63,263 bases of DNA from JBKHXF01 sp046566145. Its GTDB lineage: Bacteria > Actinomycetota > Nitriliruptoria > Nitriliruptorales > Nitriliruptoraceae. The notes under the pieces are model-generated. The model ran no database searches and was not told the DNA's origin. It saw only the letters and a list, made by a program, of their open reading frames with translations. A program made the translations under genes and the position numbers. The stretch is taken from NCBI GenBank assembly GCA_046566145.1, contig JBKHXF010000002.1, forward strand, positions 1-63,263. The letters are read 5' to 3'. Positions 34,610-43,849 of this stretch are shown piece by piece (within the stretch, counting starts at the first letter, position 1; the number at the start of each line of letters is the position of its first letter).

Positions 34610-36484
34610 TCAGGTGGGGCGGACCTCGACCGTGTGGCAGCCGTCGCCGGCGGGGTCGACCACGACCGGCACCCCGCCGACCACCCCGGTGTCCAGCGCG
34701 GGCCGTGACGTCAGCTCGCCGTCGGCGCCCGCGACCCCGTCGAACAGGAACAGTTGCCCGGTCGCCGGCCGGTACACGCCCGGCGTCCAGGTGCCGTCGC
34801 AGGCCCAGTCGCCGAGGAGCGGCACGTCGGTCGGTTCCCCGAGCGCGAACCGCTCCGGCTCGTCGCCGGCCGCGCCGGCGGGGAGCGTGAGCACCCCGGC
34901 CTCCCACGCGAGGGTGACGCTGCACCCCGAGCCGTCGAGGTCGCCGACCAGCAGGACCGCGTCCGGACCCGCGCCGGCGGGTGGCGCGTCGCCGGCGCAG
35001 GGCGCCGGCCGGACGGCCGCCGGGGACGTCGCGCCCGGGTCGGGCGTCGCGGGGTCGCTCGCCGGCGCGGTCGTGGCGGGTGCCGTCGCGACCGGGGTGT
35101 CGGGCGCCGCGTCGCCGCCGCCGCGCAGCAGCCCGAGGGCGAGCAGCGGCAGCAGGACGACCAGCCCGGCGGCGAGGAGCCACCACCAGCGCCGGTCGCC
35201 GCCCCCACCGCGGGCGGGGGCGGGCGGGGGCGGACCGAAGCGGCGGGTGCCACCCGAGCGGGGACCCGACGGTGGGGTGGCGCCCCGGCCGGCGAGCGCA
35301 CCGCCGGCGCGGTCGGCGGCCACGACCTCGGTCCCGACCACGGCCGCCGGCGCGGGGGTCGGCGCGGCGGGGGGCGGTGCGGGCGACGGCGGGCCCGCGG
35401 GCGGGGCCGCCGGCTGCGGGCTCCTCGCGGGGGTCGTCGCGGGGGTCGTTGGGGCTGCCGCGGCGCCCGGGTCGTCCACCCGGCCGAGCACCCCGGCGGC
35501 GCCAGCGCCGCCACCGGCGGTCGGCCCGCCCTCCCCGCCGGCCGCGCCCGCGCCGGCGGCGAGCCGGGCGCCGTCGAGCGTGACCGCGACGTCGGCCAAC
35601 GAGGGCCGGGCCGAAGGATCGGCGGCGAGCAGCCCGGCGACGGTCGTCGCGAGCCCACGCGGGCACGCGGCGACCAGGTGCTCGAGCGGGACGTGCCCGC
35701 CACGCGCCGCCGCCCGGACCGTCGCCTCCGGTGTGGAGCCGGCGTGGGGGAGCCGGCCGCTCGCGGCCTCGTACAGCGTCACCCCGAGCGACCAGCCGTC
35801 GGCGCTGGCCACGGCGGGGCCGCCGGCGTGCAGGGCCGGGTCGAGGTACTCGGCGGTCGCCCGGAGCCCGTCGGCCGGGACCACGCCGTGCGGCAGGGCC
35901 GCGTCGAGGTCGGCGAGGAGGGCGACGTCCTCGGCGTCGAACAGCACGTTGGTCGGGTTCACGTCGGCGTGGAGGACGCCGACGGCGTGCAGGGCACCGA
36001 GGGCCTCGGCCAGGCGTGCGCCGAGCTCGCAGACCTCGTCCGGCGGCAGCGGGCCGCGTCGCGCCAGCCGGCCGGCGAGGGTCCCGCCGGGCGCCCACGG
36101 CAGCACCAGCGCGAGGCGCCCGTCGGCCGGCTCGAGCACGTCGAGGACCCCGAGGACGTGGGGGTGGTCGACCCGGTCGAGCACCGCGGCCTCGCGGCGC
36201 AGCGCCTCCCGTGCCTCCGGCGTCGCCCCGGCGTCGAGCACCTTGACGGCCACGACGCGCCCCGAGCCGGTGAGCACGCCCCGGTGGACCGCCGCGACGG
36301 TGCCCCCGACCCGCTCCCGCAGCTCGACGCCGGGCAGGTCGGGCCCGCCCGCGGCGGCGCCAGTGTCCCCCACGGCGGACCCCCCGGGCTCGACGGTCAC
36401 GGCCGTGCCGGTCGCCGCGGCCGCGGCCGGCAGTCTGCCAGACGCGTCCACACCGGGTCGTCGAGGGGTTGCGTGCTCCGTCAT
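34610..36484 (-). CDS. Transmembrane Ser/Thr protein kinase (PknB-like, atypical catalytic loop)
   Basis: 624 residues: kinase domain (about 50-300), Pro/Ala linker, one membrane helix (WWWLLAAGLVVLLPLLALG, about 438) and a secreted domain with VCBS/FG-GAP-like repeats (LLVGDLDGSGC, LLGDWACDGTWTPGVY). Catalytic Lys in VVAVKVLD. The catalytic loop is HADVNPTN instead of HRD..N, and the metal motif is DLD instead of DFG; the Asp, Asn and Asp are kept, so activity is likely. Start ATG; -10 TAGTAT ends eight bases upstream, so the mRNA is probably leaderless. It may regulate the adjacent pilus or secretion loci. Confidence 0.85.
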   Translation of the reverse strand: MTEHATPRRPGVDASGRLPAAAAATGTAVTVEPGGSAVGDTGAAAGGPDLPGVELRERVGGTVAAVHRGVLTGSGRVVAVKVLDAGATPEAREALRREAAVLDRVDHPHVLGVLDVLEPADGRLALVLPWAPGGTLAGRLARRGPLPPDEVCELGARLAEALGALHAVGVLHADVNPTNVLFDAEDVALLADLDAALPHGVVPADGLRATAEYLDPALHAGGPAVASADGWSLGVTLYEAASGRLPHAGSTPEATVRAAARGGHVPLEHLVAACPRGLATTVAGLLAADPSARPSLADVAVTLDGARLAAGAGAAGGEGGPTAGGGAGAAGVLGRVDDPGAAAAPTTPATTPARSPQPAAPPAGPPSPAPPPAAPTPAPAAVVGTEVVAADRAGGALAGRGATPPSGPRSGGTRRFGPPPPAPARGGGGDRRWWWLLAAGLVVLLPLLALGLLRGGGDAAPDTPVATAPATTAPASDPATPDPGATSPAAVRPAPCAGDAPPAGAGPDAVLLVGDLDGSGCSVTLAWEAGVLTLPAGAAGDEPERFALGEPTDVPLLGDWACDGTWTPGVYRPATGQLFLFDGVAGADGELTSRPALDTGVVGGVPVVVDPAGDGCHTVEVRPT

Positions 36485-36492
36485 GGTGCGAG

Positions 36493-36498
36493 ATACTA
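36493..36498 (-). promoter_or_regulatory. -10 box of the kinase gene (leaderless candidate)
   Basis: TAGTAT on the minus strand, eight bases from the ATG. Confidence 0.5.
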
Positions 36499-36588
36499 CG
36501 TGGCGACACGACACGACGCACGACCGCGTCCGCGAGCCGGTCCCGGGCCGGCCCCGGATCCGGCTCCGGTCGGCCGACCGGCGGGCAG

Positions 36589-36594
36589 TACCCT
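36589..36594 (+). promoter_or_regulatory. -10 box of the LysM/tad operon
   Basis: TACCCT, 64 bp upstream of the LysM protein ATG, in the divergent region with the kinase. Same hexamer as at tRNA-Ser and lysC. Confidence 0.4.
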
Positions 36595-36658
36595 CGCCCC
36601 CGCCGGCTGCGCCGGCCAGGGACGGCTCGGGACCGCCAGAGCACGAGGGGGAACGACG

Positions 36659-37558
36659 ATGGCCGCGAGGCTCCGCGCCGCAGCGCCGCTGCTCGGCTGG
36701 GTGGTCTGCCTCGTGGTGGCGATCGCGCTGCTCGCCACCACCGGGCGGGGGCCACTGGCCGGGCCGACCCTGACCCAGCCCGGCACCTGGGGTGCGTGGC
36801 TCGGTGAGCGCGACCCGATCGTCGCCGTCGTGTCGCTGCTGCGCCTCGTCGCGCTCGGCCTCGCCTGGTACCTGCTCGGCGTCACCACCGTCTCGGTGCT
36901 GGCACGCACCCTGCGGGCGGCCCGCCTCGTGCGGCTCGCCGACGCGCTCTCGATCCCGCTGGTCCGTCGCCTCTCGCAGCAGGCCGTCGGCGTCTCGCTG
37001 GCCGGGGCGGTGCTCACCTCCGTGACGGGCCCCCTCGCCGTCGCCGCGCCCACGCCGATGGGGCCCGCCTCCGCCGGCGCCGTCGCCTCGGCCGCCGGCG
37101 ACGCGACCCTGACGATGGCCCCGCTCGACGACGCGCCGACCGCCGGCGCGGACGACGCCGAGACCCTCACGATGGCGGCGCTCGACGACCCGGCGCGTGC
37201 CGCCGGCGTCCGCGTCGCCGAGACCATCACGATGCAGGCGGTCGAGGCGCCGGCGCCCCCCGCGGTCGCGCCCCCGCAGGTCGCGCCCCCGGCAGACGCG
37301 GCCGGCGCGACCGACGCCGCCGCTCCGGCCCCTGCCGGCGGCCGCGAGGTCACCGTCGCCTCGGGCGACCACCTCTGGTCCCTGGCGGAGGACGCGCTGG
37401 TCGCCGCGTGGGGCCGGGACGTCTCCGACGACGAGCTCGCCCCGTACTGGCGCGACGTCGTCGAGGCGAACCGCGACCGGCTGGCCGACCCCACCGACCC
37501 CGACCTGCTCTTCCCCGGCCAGCAGGTGGTGCTGCCGGCCACCCCGCCCGCTCCCTGA
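36659..37558 (+). CDS. LysM domain membrane protein
   Basis: 299 residues: two membrane helices (about 8-28 and 55-78), a third hydrophobic segment (about 110-130), a long Ala/Pro-rich stretch, and a C-terminal LysM domain (VASGDHLWSLAEDALVAAWG ... DLLFPGQQVVLP, about 238-295). The peculiar segment 140-195 repeats the phrase LTMA/ITMQ three times after acidic residues. ATG start with GAGGGGG upstream. LysM binds peptidoglycan, so the protein may anchor the pilus machine encoded downstream. Confidence 0.85.
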   Translation: MAARLRAAAPLLGWVVCLVVAIALLATTGRGPLAGPTLTQPGTWGAWLGERDPIVAVVSLLRLVALGLAWYLLGVTTVSVLARTLRAARLVRLADALSIPLVRRLSQQAVGVSLAGAVLTSVTGPLAVAAPTPMGPASAGAVASAAGDATLTMAPLDDAPTAGADDAETLTMAALDDPARAAGVRVAETITMQAVEAPAPPAVAPPQVAPPADAAGATDAAAPAPAGGREVTVASGDHLWSLAEDALVAAWGRDVSDDELAPYWRDVVEANRDRLADPTDPDLLFPGQQVVLPATPPAP

Positions 37559-37609
37559 ACCCGTCCGCCCCCTGACCTCGTCCATCCCACCGCCGTCACC
37601 GAGCCCGCC

Positions 37610-38173
37610 GTGCCCGACCGTCCCGACCTCCCCGCCCCGCCGCCCCGCGACCCGCACGTCGACCTGCTCGACGACGCCCGGCTCGCCGAGGCGGTCCGCG
37701 AGCGCGCCGAGGCCCGGCTGCGTCGCCAGGTGGACGTGGACGCCGCGACCCTCGCCGGGACGCTGCGTGACCTCGCCGAGCGCGGCGCGCCGGTCAGCAT
37801 CGACACGACCGCCGGTCGCCGGCACCGCGGGCAGCTCGTCGGGCTCGCCGCCGACCACCTGGTGCTGCTGGCCGCCGGCGCGCGCGTGCTCGTCCGCCTC
37901 GACGCCGTCGCCGTGGTCCGGCCCCGCCCGGGCAGCGGCGGCGACGTCGCCGCCGGGGACCGCGGCGCCGGGGTCGACCTGCTGCTCACCGAGGCGCTCG
38001 CCCGGCTCGCCGCCGACCGCCCCACGGTCGTCGCGGTGCCCGCCGGCGCCGAGCCGGTCCGCGGCATCCTGCTCGCGGTCGGCGGCGACGTGGTCACGCT
38101 GCGTCCCGACGGCACGACCGGCCTCGCGTACCTGCCCACCGCAACGCTCGTTGAGGTCGCCGTCGAGCCGTGA
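37610..38173 (+). CDS. Hypothetical protein with two Sm/SH3-like beta segments
   Basis: 187 residues. Helical N-terminus (about 15-55), then VSIDTTAGRRHRGQLVGLAAD and HLVLLAAGARVLVRLDAV, an Sm-like beta pattern, and a second similar pattern near the C-terminus (GILLAVGGDVVTLRPDG, LAYLPTATLVEV). GTG start, weak ribosome site. Located between the LysM gene and cpaB. RNA binding is possible but unproven; many actinobacterial tad loci carry a small protein of this kind. Confidence 0.6.
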   Translation: MPDRPDLPAPPPRDPHVDLLDDARLAEAVRERAEARLRRQVDVDAATLAGTLRDLAERGAPVSIDTTAGRRHRGQLVGLAADHLVLLAAGARVLVRLDAVAVVRPRPGSGGDVAAGDRGAGVDLLLTEALARLAADRPTVVAVPAGAEPVRGILLAVGGDVVTLRPDGTTGLAYLPTATLVEVAVEP

Positions 38174-38246
38174 GGGGCGGTCGGGGTCCCTGCCCCGCCG
38201 CGCCCGCACGTCCCCAGGCGACCAGCACCCACCCGGAGACCCCTCG

Positions 38247-39080
38247 ATGTCCGACGTCCGCACCATCGACCCGCCCGAGACGTCCCGCACCGACCGTGCG
38301 GTGCGCCGCCGGCGCGGGCTCCCCGGTGGGCGTGCCGTGGTCGGCGCGTTCCTGATCGCCGTCGCGGCGGTCGGGGTGTTCGCCGCGTACCTCGACGCCA
38401 CCGCGGCCCCCACCACTCGGTACCTCGTCGCCACCACCGACATCGCCCCCGGCACCCGGCTCTCGGCCGCGAACACGGCCTACGTCGCCATGGACCTCCC
38501 CCCGGAGGTGGTGCGCGCCAGCATCCCCGAGGACCTCGAGCTCGGCGCCGGCCGTGAGTCCCTCGTGCTCGTCCGTCGCGCGCGAGCCGGGGAGCTCATC
38601 GGCGAGTCCGGGGTCGTCACCGACACCGGCCTGACCGACCGCACCCGGATGTCCTTCGCCGTCCCGTCGAGCCGGGCGCTGGGCGGCTCGTTGCGCCCCG
38701 ACGAGCGCATCGACGTCCTCGCCACCTACGACGGTCCCGAGGGTGCCTACACGACCGTGGTCGTCCGAGGCGTCCGCGTCCTGTCCGTCGCCGCCGGCGG
38801 GGACGGGATCGGCGGCGGCACGATCATCACGGTCGAGCTGCCCGACCTCGCGCTCGCGCAGCGCCTCGCCCACGCCGTCGACGCCGCCGACGTCTTCGTG
38901 GTGCGGTCGGGCTCGCCCGACGAGCAGACGCCGCAGGACTACCAGCCCGAGGGCGGCGTCACGGCGCCGGCGCCGGCGGACGACGCCACCCAGCCGGTCC
39001 CGTCGGACGCGGCCCCCCAGCCGACCGAGGAGCCCGAGGCGCCGCTGCAGCCGGCCGACGACGGGACGGAGGCGCCGTGA
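38247..39080 (+). CDS. CpaB/RcpC-like SAF-domain pilus assembly protein
   Basis: 277 residues: one N-terminal membrane helix (about 32-52), SAF domain (YLVATTDIAPGTRLSAANT, about 62-80), RcpC-like beta domain (RMSFAVPSSRALGGSLRPDERIDVLATY region, about 131-160) and an acidic Pro-rich C-terminal tail. ATG start with GGAG upstream. It overlaps cpaE by four bases. It binds the inner-wall side of the Flp pilus complex. Confidence 0.85.
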   Translation: MSDVRTIDPPETSRTDRAVRRRRGLPGGRAVVGAFLIAVAAVGVFAAYLDATAAPTTRYLVATTDIAPGTRLSAANTAYVAMDLPPEVVRASIPEDLELGAGRESLVLVRRARAGELIGESGVVTDTGLTDRTRMSFAVPSSRALGGSLRPDERIDVLATYDGPEGAYTTVVVRGVRVLSVAAGGDGIGGGTIITVELPDLALAQRLAHAVDAADVFVVRSGSPDEQTPQDYQPEGGVTAPAPADDATQPVPSDAAPQPTEEPEAPLQPADDGTEAP

Positions 39081-40381
39081 GCGACCGCTACGTCGTCGCC
39101 GGCCTCGGCCGGGCACGGGCCGACTGGTTCGCCCGGGTGTCCGGCTGGGCCACCGCCGCGTCCATCCCCGTCGAGTTCGTCCGCTGCGTCTCGGCCGCTG
39201 AGCTCCGGGCCCGGCTGGCGTCCGGACGTCGCTTCTCCGCCATCCTCGTCGAGGGTGGCGTCACCGGGGTGGACCGCGACCTGCTCCTGCTCGCCCGCGA
39301 GGCCGGCGCCGCCGCCATCGTCGTGGCGACCGAAGGCGCCCGCGACTGGCTGGAGCTGGGTGCGGCCTCGATCCTGCCGGAGGGCTTCGACCGCGACGCG
39401 TTCGTCGAGGCCCTGGCCGCGGTGTCCGAGCCGGTGAGCGCCGTCGCCGACACGGCCGACCCCACCGGCCCCGTCGGCGCCCCGACCGGTGCCCGCGGTC
39501 GGCTCGTCGCCGTCACGGGCGCCGGCGGCGTCGGCGCGTCCACCGTCGCCATCGCGCTGGCCCAGGGGTTCGCCGCCGGCGCGACCGGAGGCGACGACGT
39601 CCTGCTCGCGGACCTCTGCCGGGTCGCCGACCAGGCGATGCTGCACGACTCGAAGGTGGTCGTCCCGGGCGTCCAGGAGCTCGTCGAGGCCCACCGGACG
39701 CTCACGCCCGACCGGGCGGACATCCAGGAGCTCACGTTCCGGGTCCCGGCCCGCGGGTACCGCCTGCTGCTGGGGCTGCGCCGCCCGCGCCACTGGGTCG
39801 CGCTGCGCCCCCGCGCGCTGGAGGCCGCGATGGCGAGCCTCACGCGGACCTTCCCGACCGTCGTCGTCGACGTCGAGGCCGACCTCGACGGCGAGGCCGA
39901 GACGGGGTCGCTCGACCTCGAGGAGCGCAACCTCCCGGCCCGGCTCGCGGTCGCGCGCGCCGACGCGGTCGTCGTCGTCGGCGAGCCCTCGATGAAGGGC
40001 GTCTTCGCGCTGGTGCGGGTCGTCGCCGACCTGCTGGCCTTCGGCGTCCCGCAGGACCGGGTCGTCGTGGTCGTCAACCGCGGTCCGAAGCGGGCCCGGC
40101 AGCGCGCCGAGATCACCCGCGCCATCTCGGCGCTGCTCGAGACCCAGGTCAGCGGTGGCGGCCTCGCCACGCCCGTCTTCCTCCCGGAGCGCCGCGTGGA
40201 GCAGGCCCTCCGGGACGGCGTCGCCCTCCCCGACCCGCTCCCGACGACCCTCGCGACGGCCGTCGAGGCCGTCGTCTCCCGTGCCGCCGCCCCCGTCGAC
40301 GCGGTCGCCGCGCCCGTCCCGGTCGCGCCCGGCTCCCTCGGGGCGCTGGGCGGCTACGACGACGAGGAGGACATCGCGTGA
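39077..40381 (+). CDS. CpaE/TadZ-like P-loop protein (pilus localisation)
   Basis: 434 residues: receiver-like N-terminal domain (about 5-120) lacking the phosphoacceptor pattern, then a MinD/ParA-type ATPase with deviant Walker A GAGGVGAST (about 153; the signature Lys before GG is Ala-Gly here) and VVVDVEAD. GTG start in a GTGA overlap with cpaB. In other bacteria TadZ positions the Tad machine at the pole. Confidence 0.85.
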   Translation: MSDRYVVAGLGRARADWFARVSGWATAASIPVEFVRCVSAAELRARLASGRRFSAILVEGGVTGVDRDLLLLAREAGAAAIVVATEGARDWLELGAASILPEGFDRDAFVEALAAVSEPVSAVADTADPTGPVGAPTGARGRLVAVTGAGGVGASTVAIALAQGFAAGATGGDDVLLADLCRVADQAMLHDSKVVVPGVQELVEAHRTLTPDRADIQELTFRVPARGYRLLLGLRRPRHWVALRPRALEAAMASLTRTFPTVVVDVEADLDGEAETGSLDLEERNLPARLAVARADAVVVVGEPSMKGVFALVRVVADLLAFGVPQDRVVVVVNRGPKRARQRAEITRAISALLETQVSGGGLATPVFLPERRVEQALRDGVALPDPLPTTLATAVEAVVSRAAAPVDAVAAPVPVAPGSLGALGGYDDEEDIA

Positions 40382-41703
40382 GCGAACGGTCGCCACTCGC
40401 CGAGATCGAGACCCGCGTCCTCGAGCGTGCCAAGGAGCTCACGCTCGACCTCGACGCCGCCGACGCCGAGCAGGGCCTCGCGGAGCTCATCCGCGCCGAG
40501 ATCGAGCAGTGGTCCCTGGACCACAAGCACGGCCTGCGCCCCTTCGACCTGCCCACCCCCGACCTCGTCGCCGAGCGCGCCTTCCGCAACCTCGCGCGGT
40601 ACGGGCCGCTGACCGAGCTGCTCGAGGACGACGACGTCTGGGAGGTCATGATCAACGGGCCCGACCAGATCTTCGTCAAGCGGCACGTCGGCGTCTCCGG
40701 CTACCACGACGAGGCGTTCCACGACGACGAGCACGTCGTGCGCACCCTGACCAAGCTCCTCGACGACTCCTCCACGTCGCACCGCAAGCTCGACGCCTCC
40801 GAGGGCCTGCAGGACGCCCAGCTCGACGACGGCGCGCGTCTGCACATCGTCCACCGCGATGTCGGTCGCGGCAGCCACATGCTGGTCAACATCCGGAAGT
40901 TCACCGGTGTCGCGTTCCGTTCCCTCGAGGAGCTCGTCGAACGGGGGATGCTGACGACCTCCGCGGCGGCCTTCCTCCGCGCCGCCGTGCGGGCCCGCTC
41001 CTCGATCGTGTTCGCCGGTCCGCCCGGCTCCGGCAAGACCACGATGCTCTCCTGCTGCACCGCCGAGCTCGACCCGTCGTTGCGCGTCGTCACCGCCGAG
41101 GAGGTCTTCGAGGTCGACGTGCCGCTGCCGAACGTGGCGTCGATGCAGACCCGCGCCCCGCGCCCCGACCGGCCCGCCGTCGACCTGCGCCGCCTCGTCT
41201 CCGGCTTCCTGCGGATGGCTCCCGACGTCGCGATCGTCGGTGAGGTCCGCGACCGGGAGGCCCTGCCGCTGCTGCTCACGCTCTCCTCCGGCGTCAAGGG
41301 CTACACCACCATCCACGCCGGCTCGGCCCGACAGGCGCTGACCCGGCTCCGGTTCATCTGCCAGCTCGCCGACACGTCCTCCGAGCTGCCGCTCGCCGCG
41401 CTCAACTCGCTGGTCACCGAGGCCATCGACGTGGTCGTGCACTGCTCCCGCGTCGACGGGGTCCCGCAGGTCACCGAGATCGTCGCCGTCGAGGACCTCG
41501 CCGGCGGCGAGGACGCCACCTCCTTCACCACGACCACCCTGTTCGACCGGCCGACGGCCGACGCGCCGCTGTCGTGGACCGGTGCGATCCCGTCGCGCCT
41601 GCGTCGTCCCTTCGCCCAGGCCGGCCTCGACGTCACCCAGGTCCTCGACCCGAGCTACACGATGGGTGCGGGCCTCCGCGACGGCACGGGGGCGCTGCGG
41701 TGA
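40378..41703 (+). CDS. CpaF/TadA family pilus assembly ATPase
   Basis: 441 residues. N-terminal domain with LTELLEDDDVWEVMINGP, Walker A FAGPPGSGKTTM (about 220), Asp box RVVTAEEVFEV, Walker B FLRMAPDVAIVGEVRD and the His box GYTTIHAGSARQAL. This is the motor for Flp pilus assembly. GTGA overlap with cpaE and with tadB. Confidence 0.95.
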   Translation: MSERSPLAEIETRVLERAKELTLDLDAADAEQGLAELIRAEIEQWSLDHKHGLRPFDLPTPDLVAERAFRNLARYGPLTELLEDDDVWEVMINGPDQIFVKRHVGVSGYHDEAFHDDEHVVRTLTKLLDDSSTSHRKLDASEGLQDAQLDDGARLHIVHRDVGRGSHMLVNIRKFTGVAFRSLEELVERGMLTTSAAAFLRAAVRARSSIVFAGPPGSGKTTMLSCCTAELDPSLRVVTAEEVFEVDVPLPNVASMQTRAPRPDRPAVDLRRLVSGFLRMAPDVAIVGEVRDREALPLLLTLSSGVKGYTTIHAGSARQALTRLRFICQLADTSSELPLAALNSLVTEAIDVVVHCSRVDGVPQVTEIVAVEDLAGGEDATSFTTTTLFDRPTADAPLSWTGAIPSRLRRPFAQAGLDVTQVLDPSYTMGAGLRDGTGALR

Positions 41704-42614
41704 GCACCGGTGTCGTCGGGTTCGTCCTCGCCCTGGTCGCGGCGCTCGGGGTGTTCTTCGTGTTCACCTCCGTCGCGCTCGGCTGGCGGGGGCTCGGCTT
41801 CGGTCCCGACCCGGTGGTCCGTCGCGACCGCCGGCGGGTCGACCTCGCCGAGTTCCTGGTCCAGTCCGGCCTCGACCGGGTCGGCACCACCGAGTTCCTC
41901 GCTGCCATCGGGGTCCTCGCCGTGATCGGGTTCGGCCTCGGCTACGGCGTGTTCGGCGGGGTCCTCCCCGGCCTCGCGGTGGCCGTCGGCGCGATGTGGC
42001 TCCCGGTCGGCTCCGCCCGTGCCCGCCGTGCCCGCCGGCGGGAGCAGGCGCGGGAGGCGTGGCCCCGGATGATCGAGGAGATCCGCCTCCAGGCGGTGTC
42101 GTTGGGTCGCTCCATCCCGCAGGCGCTGTTCACGGTCGGCGCGCGCGGCCCGGAGGAGCTCCGACCGGCCTTCGCCGCCGCGCGTCGCGAGTGGCTCATC
42201 TCCACCGACTTCGACCGGACCCTCGACGTGCTCAAGGCCCGGCTGGCCGACCCGACCGCCGACGCGGTCTGCGAGACCCTGCTGATCGCCCACGAGATCG
42301 GCGGGTCGGACGTCGACCGACGCCTGCGCGCCCTGATCGACGACCGCATCGACGACCTGCAGGGCCGCAAGGACGCGCGGGCGAAACAGGCCGGGGCGCG
42401 GTTCGCCCGCTTCTTCGTCCTGATCGTCCCGCTCGGCATGTCGGTCGTCGGACTCACCATCGGGCAGGGCCGCGAGGCCTACCAGACGGCGCTCGGCCAG
42501 CTCGCGGTGCTGGTGGCGTTCGCGATGATCGCCGGCTGCTGGCTGTGGGCCGGCCAGCTCATGAAGCTCCCGGAGGAGGAGCGGGTGTTCCGCGGTCGGG
42601 GAGGGGTCGGCTGA
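41700..42614 (+). CDS. TadB-like inner-membrane pilus protein
   Basis: 304 residues, GTG start overlapping cpaF. Helix at 5-25, two helices at about 67-100, GspF/TadB cytosolic domain (PRMIEEIRLQAVSLGRSIPQA, about 118-138) and two C-terminal helices. The stop overlaps the tadC start (TGATG). Confidence 0.9.
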   Translation: MSTGVVGFVLALVAALGVFFVFTSVALGWRGLGFGPDPVVRRDRRRVDLAEFLVQSGLDRVGTTEFLAAIGVLAVIGFGLGYGVFGGVLPGLAVAVGAMWLPVGSARARRARRREQAREAWPRMIEEIRLQAVSLGRSIPQALFTVGARGPEELRPAFAAARREWLISTDFDRTLDVLKARLADPTADAVCETLLIAHEIGGSDVDRRLRALIDDRIDDLQGRKDARAKQAGARFARFFVLIVPLGMSVVGLTIGQGREAYQTALGQLAVLVAFAMIAGCWLWAGQLMKLPEEERVFRGRGGVG

Positions 42615-43519
42615 TGCGTCTGCTGCTGCTCTCCGGCATCGTGCTCTGGGTCGGGCTGACGCTCGTCCTGTCCGAGCTGCGCTGGTTCGCCCGCTCCCCG
42701 CTCGTCGACCGGCTCGCGCCGTACGTCCCCGGCGCGTGGGGGCGTCGTTCCCGGGCGGGCCTGCTCTCGGTCGACTCGTTCCGGGAGGCGCTCGGCCCCA
42801 CCGCCCGCGCCGTCGGCGAACGGGTCGCGCGCCTCGTCGGCATCTCCGAGGACCTCGACCGGCGGCTCCGTCGCATCCACGCCGACCTCGATGTCACCGA
42901 GTTCCGCGTCCGCCAGCTCGGCTGGGGCCTCGCCGGCCTCGGAGCCGGGGTGCTGCTCAGCGTCGCCGCCCGGCCTCCCGGGCCGGTCGTGCTGCTGTTC
43001 GTGTTCGGTGGGCTCGGTCTCGCCTTCCTGCTGCAGGAGCAGCAGGTCTCCCAGGCCTCGGACCGCTGGAAGCGACGGCTCTACCTCGAGCTCCCCGTCG
43101 TCGCCGAGCAGCTCGGCATGCTGCTCGGTGCGGGCTTCTCGCTCTTCGCGGCGCTGGACCGCGTGTCGCGGCGCGGCGACGGCGCCACGGCGCGGGACCT
43201 GCGGCGCGTCGTCAACCGCATCCGCCAGGGCCTCACCGAGGCCGAGGCGCTGCGGGAGTGGGCCGCGCTCGCCGACGTCGACGCGGTCGAGCGCCTCGTC
43301 TCCGTCCTCGCGCTCGACCGCGAGACCACCGACCTCTCCCGCCTCATCGCCGAGGAGGCCCGCGCGATCCGCAAGGACGTCCAGCGGGAGCTCGTCGAGA
43401 CGATGGAGCGGCGGGAGCAGCAGGTGTGGATCCCCGTCACCGTGGCCACCCTGCTCCCCGGCGTCGTCTTCGTCGCCATCCCGTTCATCGCCGCCCTCGA
43501 CGCGTTCGGCTCGTCGTGA
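42614..43519 (+). CDS. TadC-like inner-membrane pilus protein
   Basis: 301 residues with the GspF/TadC fold: N-terminal helix, a helix pair about 100-135, cytosolic domain (LPVVAEQLGMLLGAGFSL, IRQGLTEAEALREWA) and C-terminal helices ending in IPFIAALDAFGSS. ATG start overlapping tadB. Confidence 0.9.
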   Translation: MRLLLLSGIVLWVGLTLVLSELRWFARSPLVDRLAPYVPGAWGRRSRAGLLSVDSFREALGPTARAVGERVARLVGISEDLDRRLRRIHADLDVTEFRVRQLGWGLAGLGAGVLLSVAARPPGPVVLLFVFGGLGLAFLLQEQQVSQASDRWKRRLYLELPVVAEQLGMLLGAGFSLFAALDRVSRRGDGATARDLRRVVNRIRQGLTEAEALREWAALADVDAVERLVSVLALDRETTDLSRLIAEEARAIRKDVQRELVETMERREQQVWIPVTVATLLPGVVFVAIPFIAALDAFGSS

Positions 43520-43627
43520 ACGGCTGGACGGCGACAGCGCACACCATCCACCGTGTCGGGAGGACGCGCTCCGTGGCGCGTCGAACGCTCCCGGTACCTT
43601 CCACCCGGACCCAAGGGGGGACCCTCC

Positions 43628-43849
43628 ATGAGCATGAAGATCACCCGTCGTTGGCTCGACGCCCGCGCACGCCTGGACGAGGTGGCCGACCGGCTGCTGC
43701 AGGACGAGCAGGGCGAGGGCGTCATCTCCGCGGCCATCGCGGTCCTCATCATGGCGTTCCTCGGGGCCGCCATGTGGGTCGCGTTCAACACGCTGTTCCG
43801 CGACGCCTCCGACACGGTCAGCGACCAGGTCTCCCGCATCGGGCAGTGA
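43628..43849 (+). CDS. Putative Flp-type pilin
   Basis: 73 residues: charged N-terminus (about 1-34) then EQGEGVISAAIAVLIMAFLG, a single hydrophobic helix, and a short tail. Size, position after tadC and the leader/helix pattern match small pilins of actinobacterial tad loci, although the G-x4-E processing site of classical Flp is not evident. AAGGGGG ribosome site and the only sizeable gap (108 bp) in the operon precede it, allowing separate strong expression. Confidence 0.75.
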   Translation: MSMKITRRWLDARARLDEVADRLLQDEQGEGVISAAIAVLIMAFLGAAMWVAFNTLFRDASDTVSDQVSRIGQ

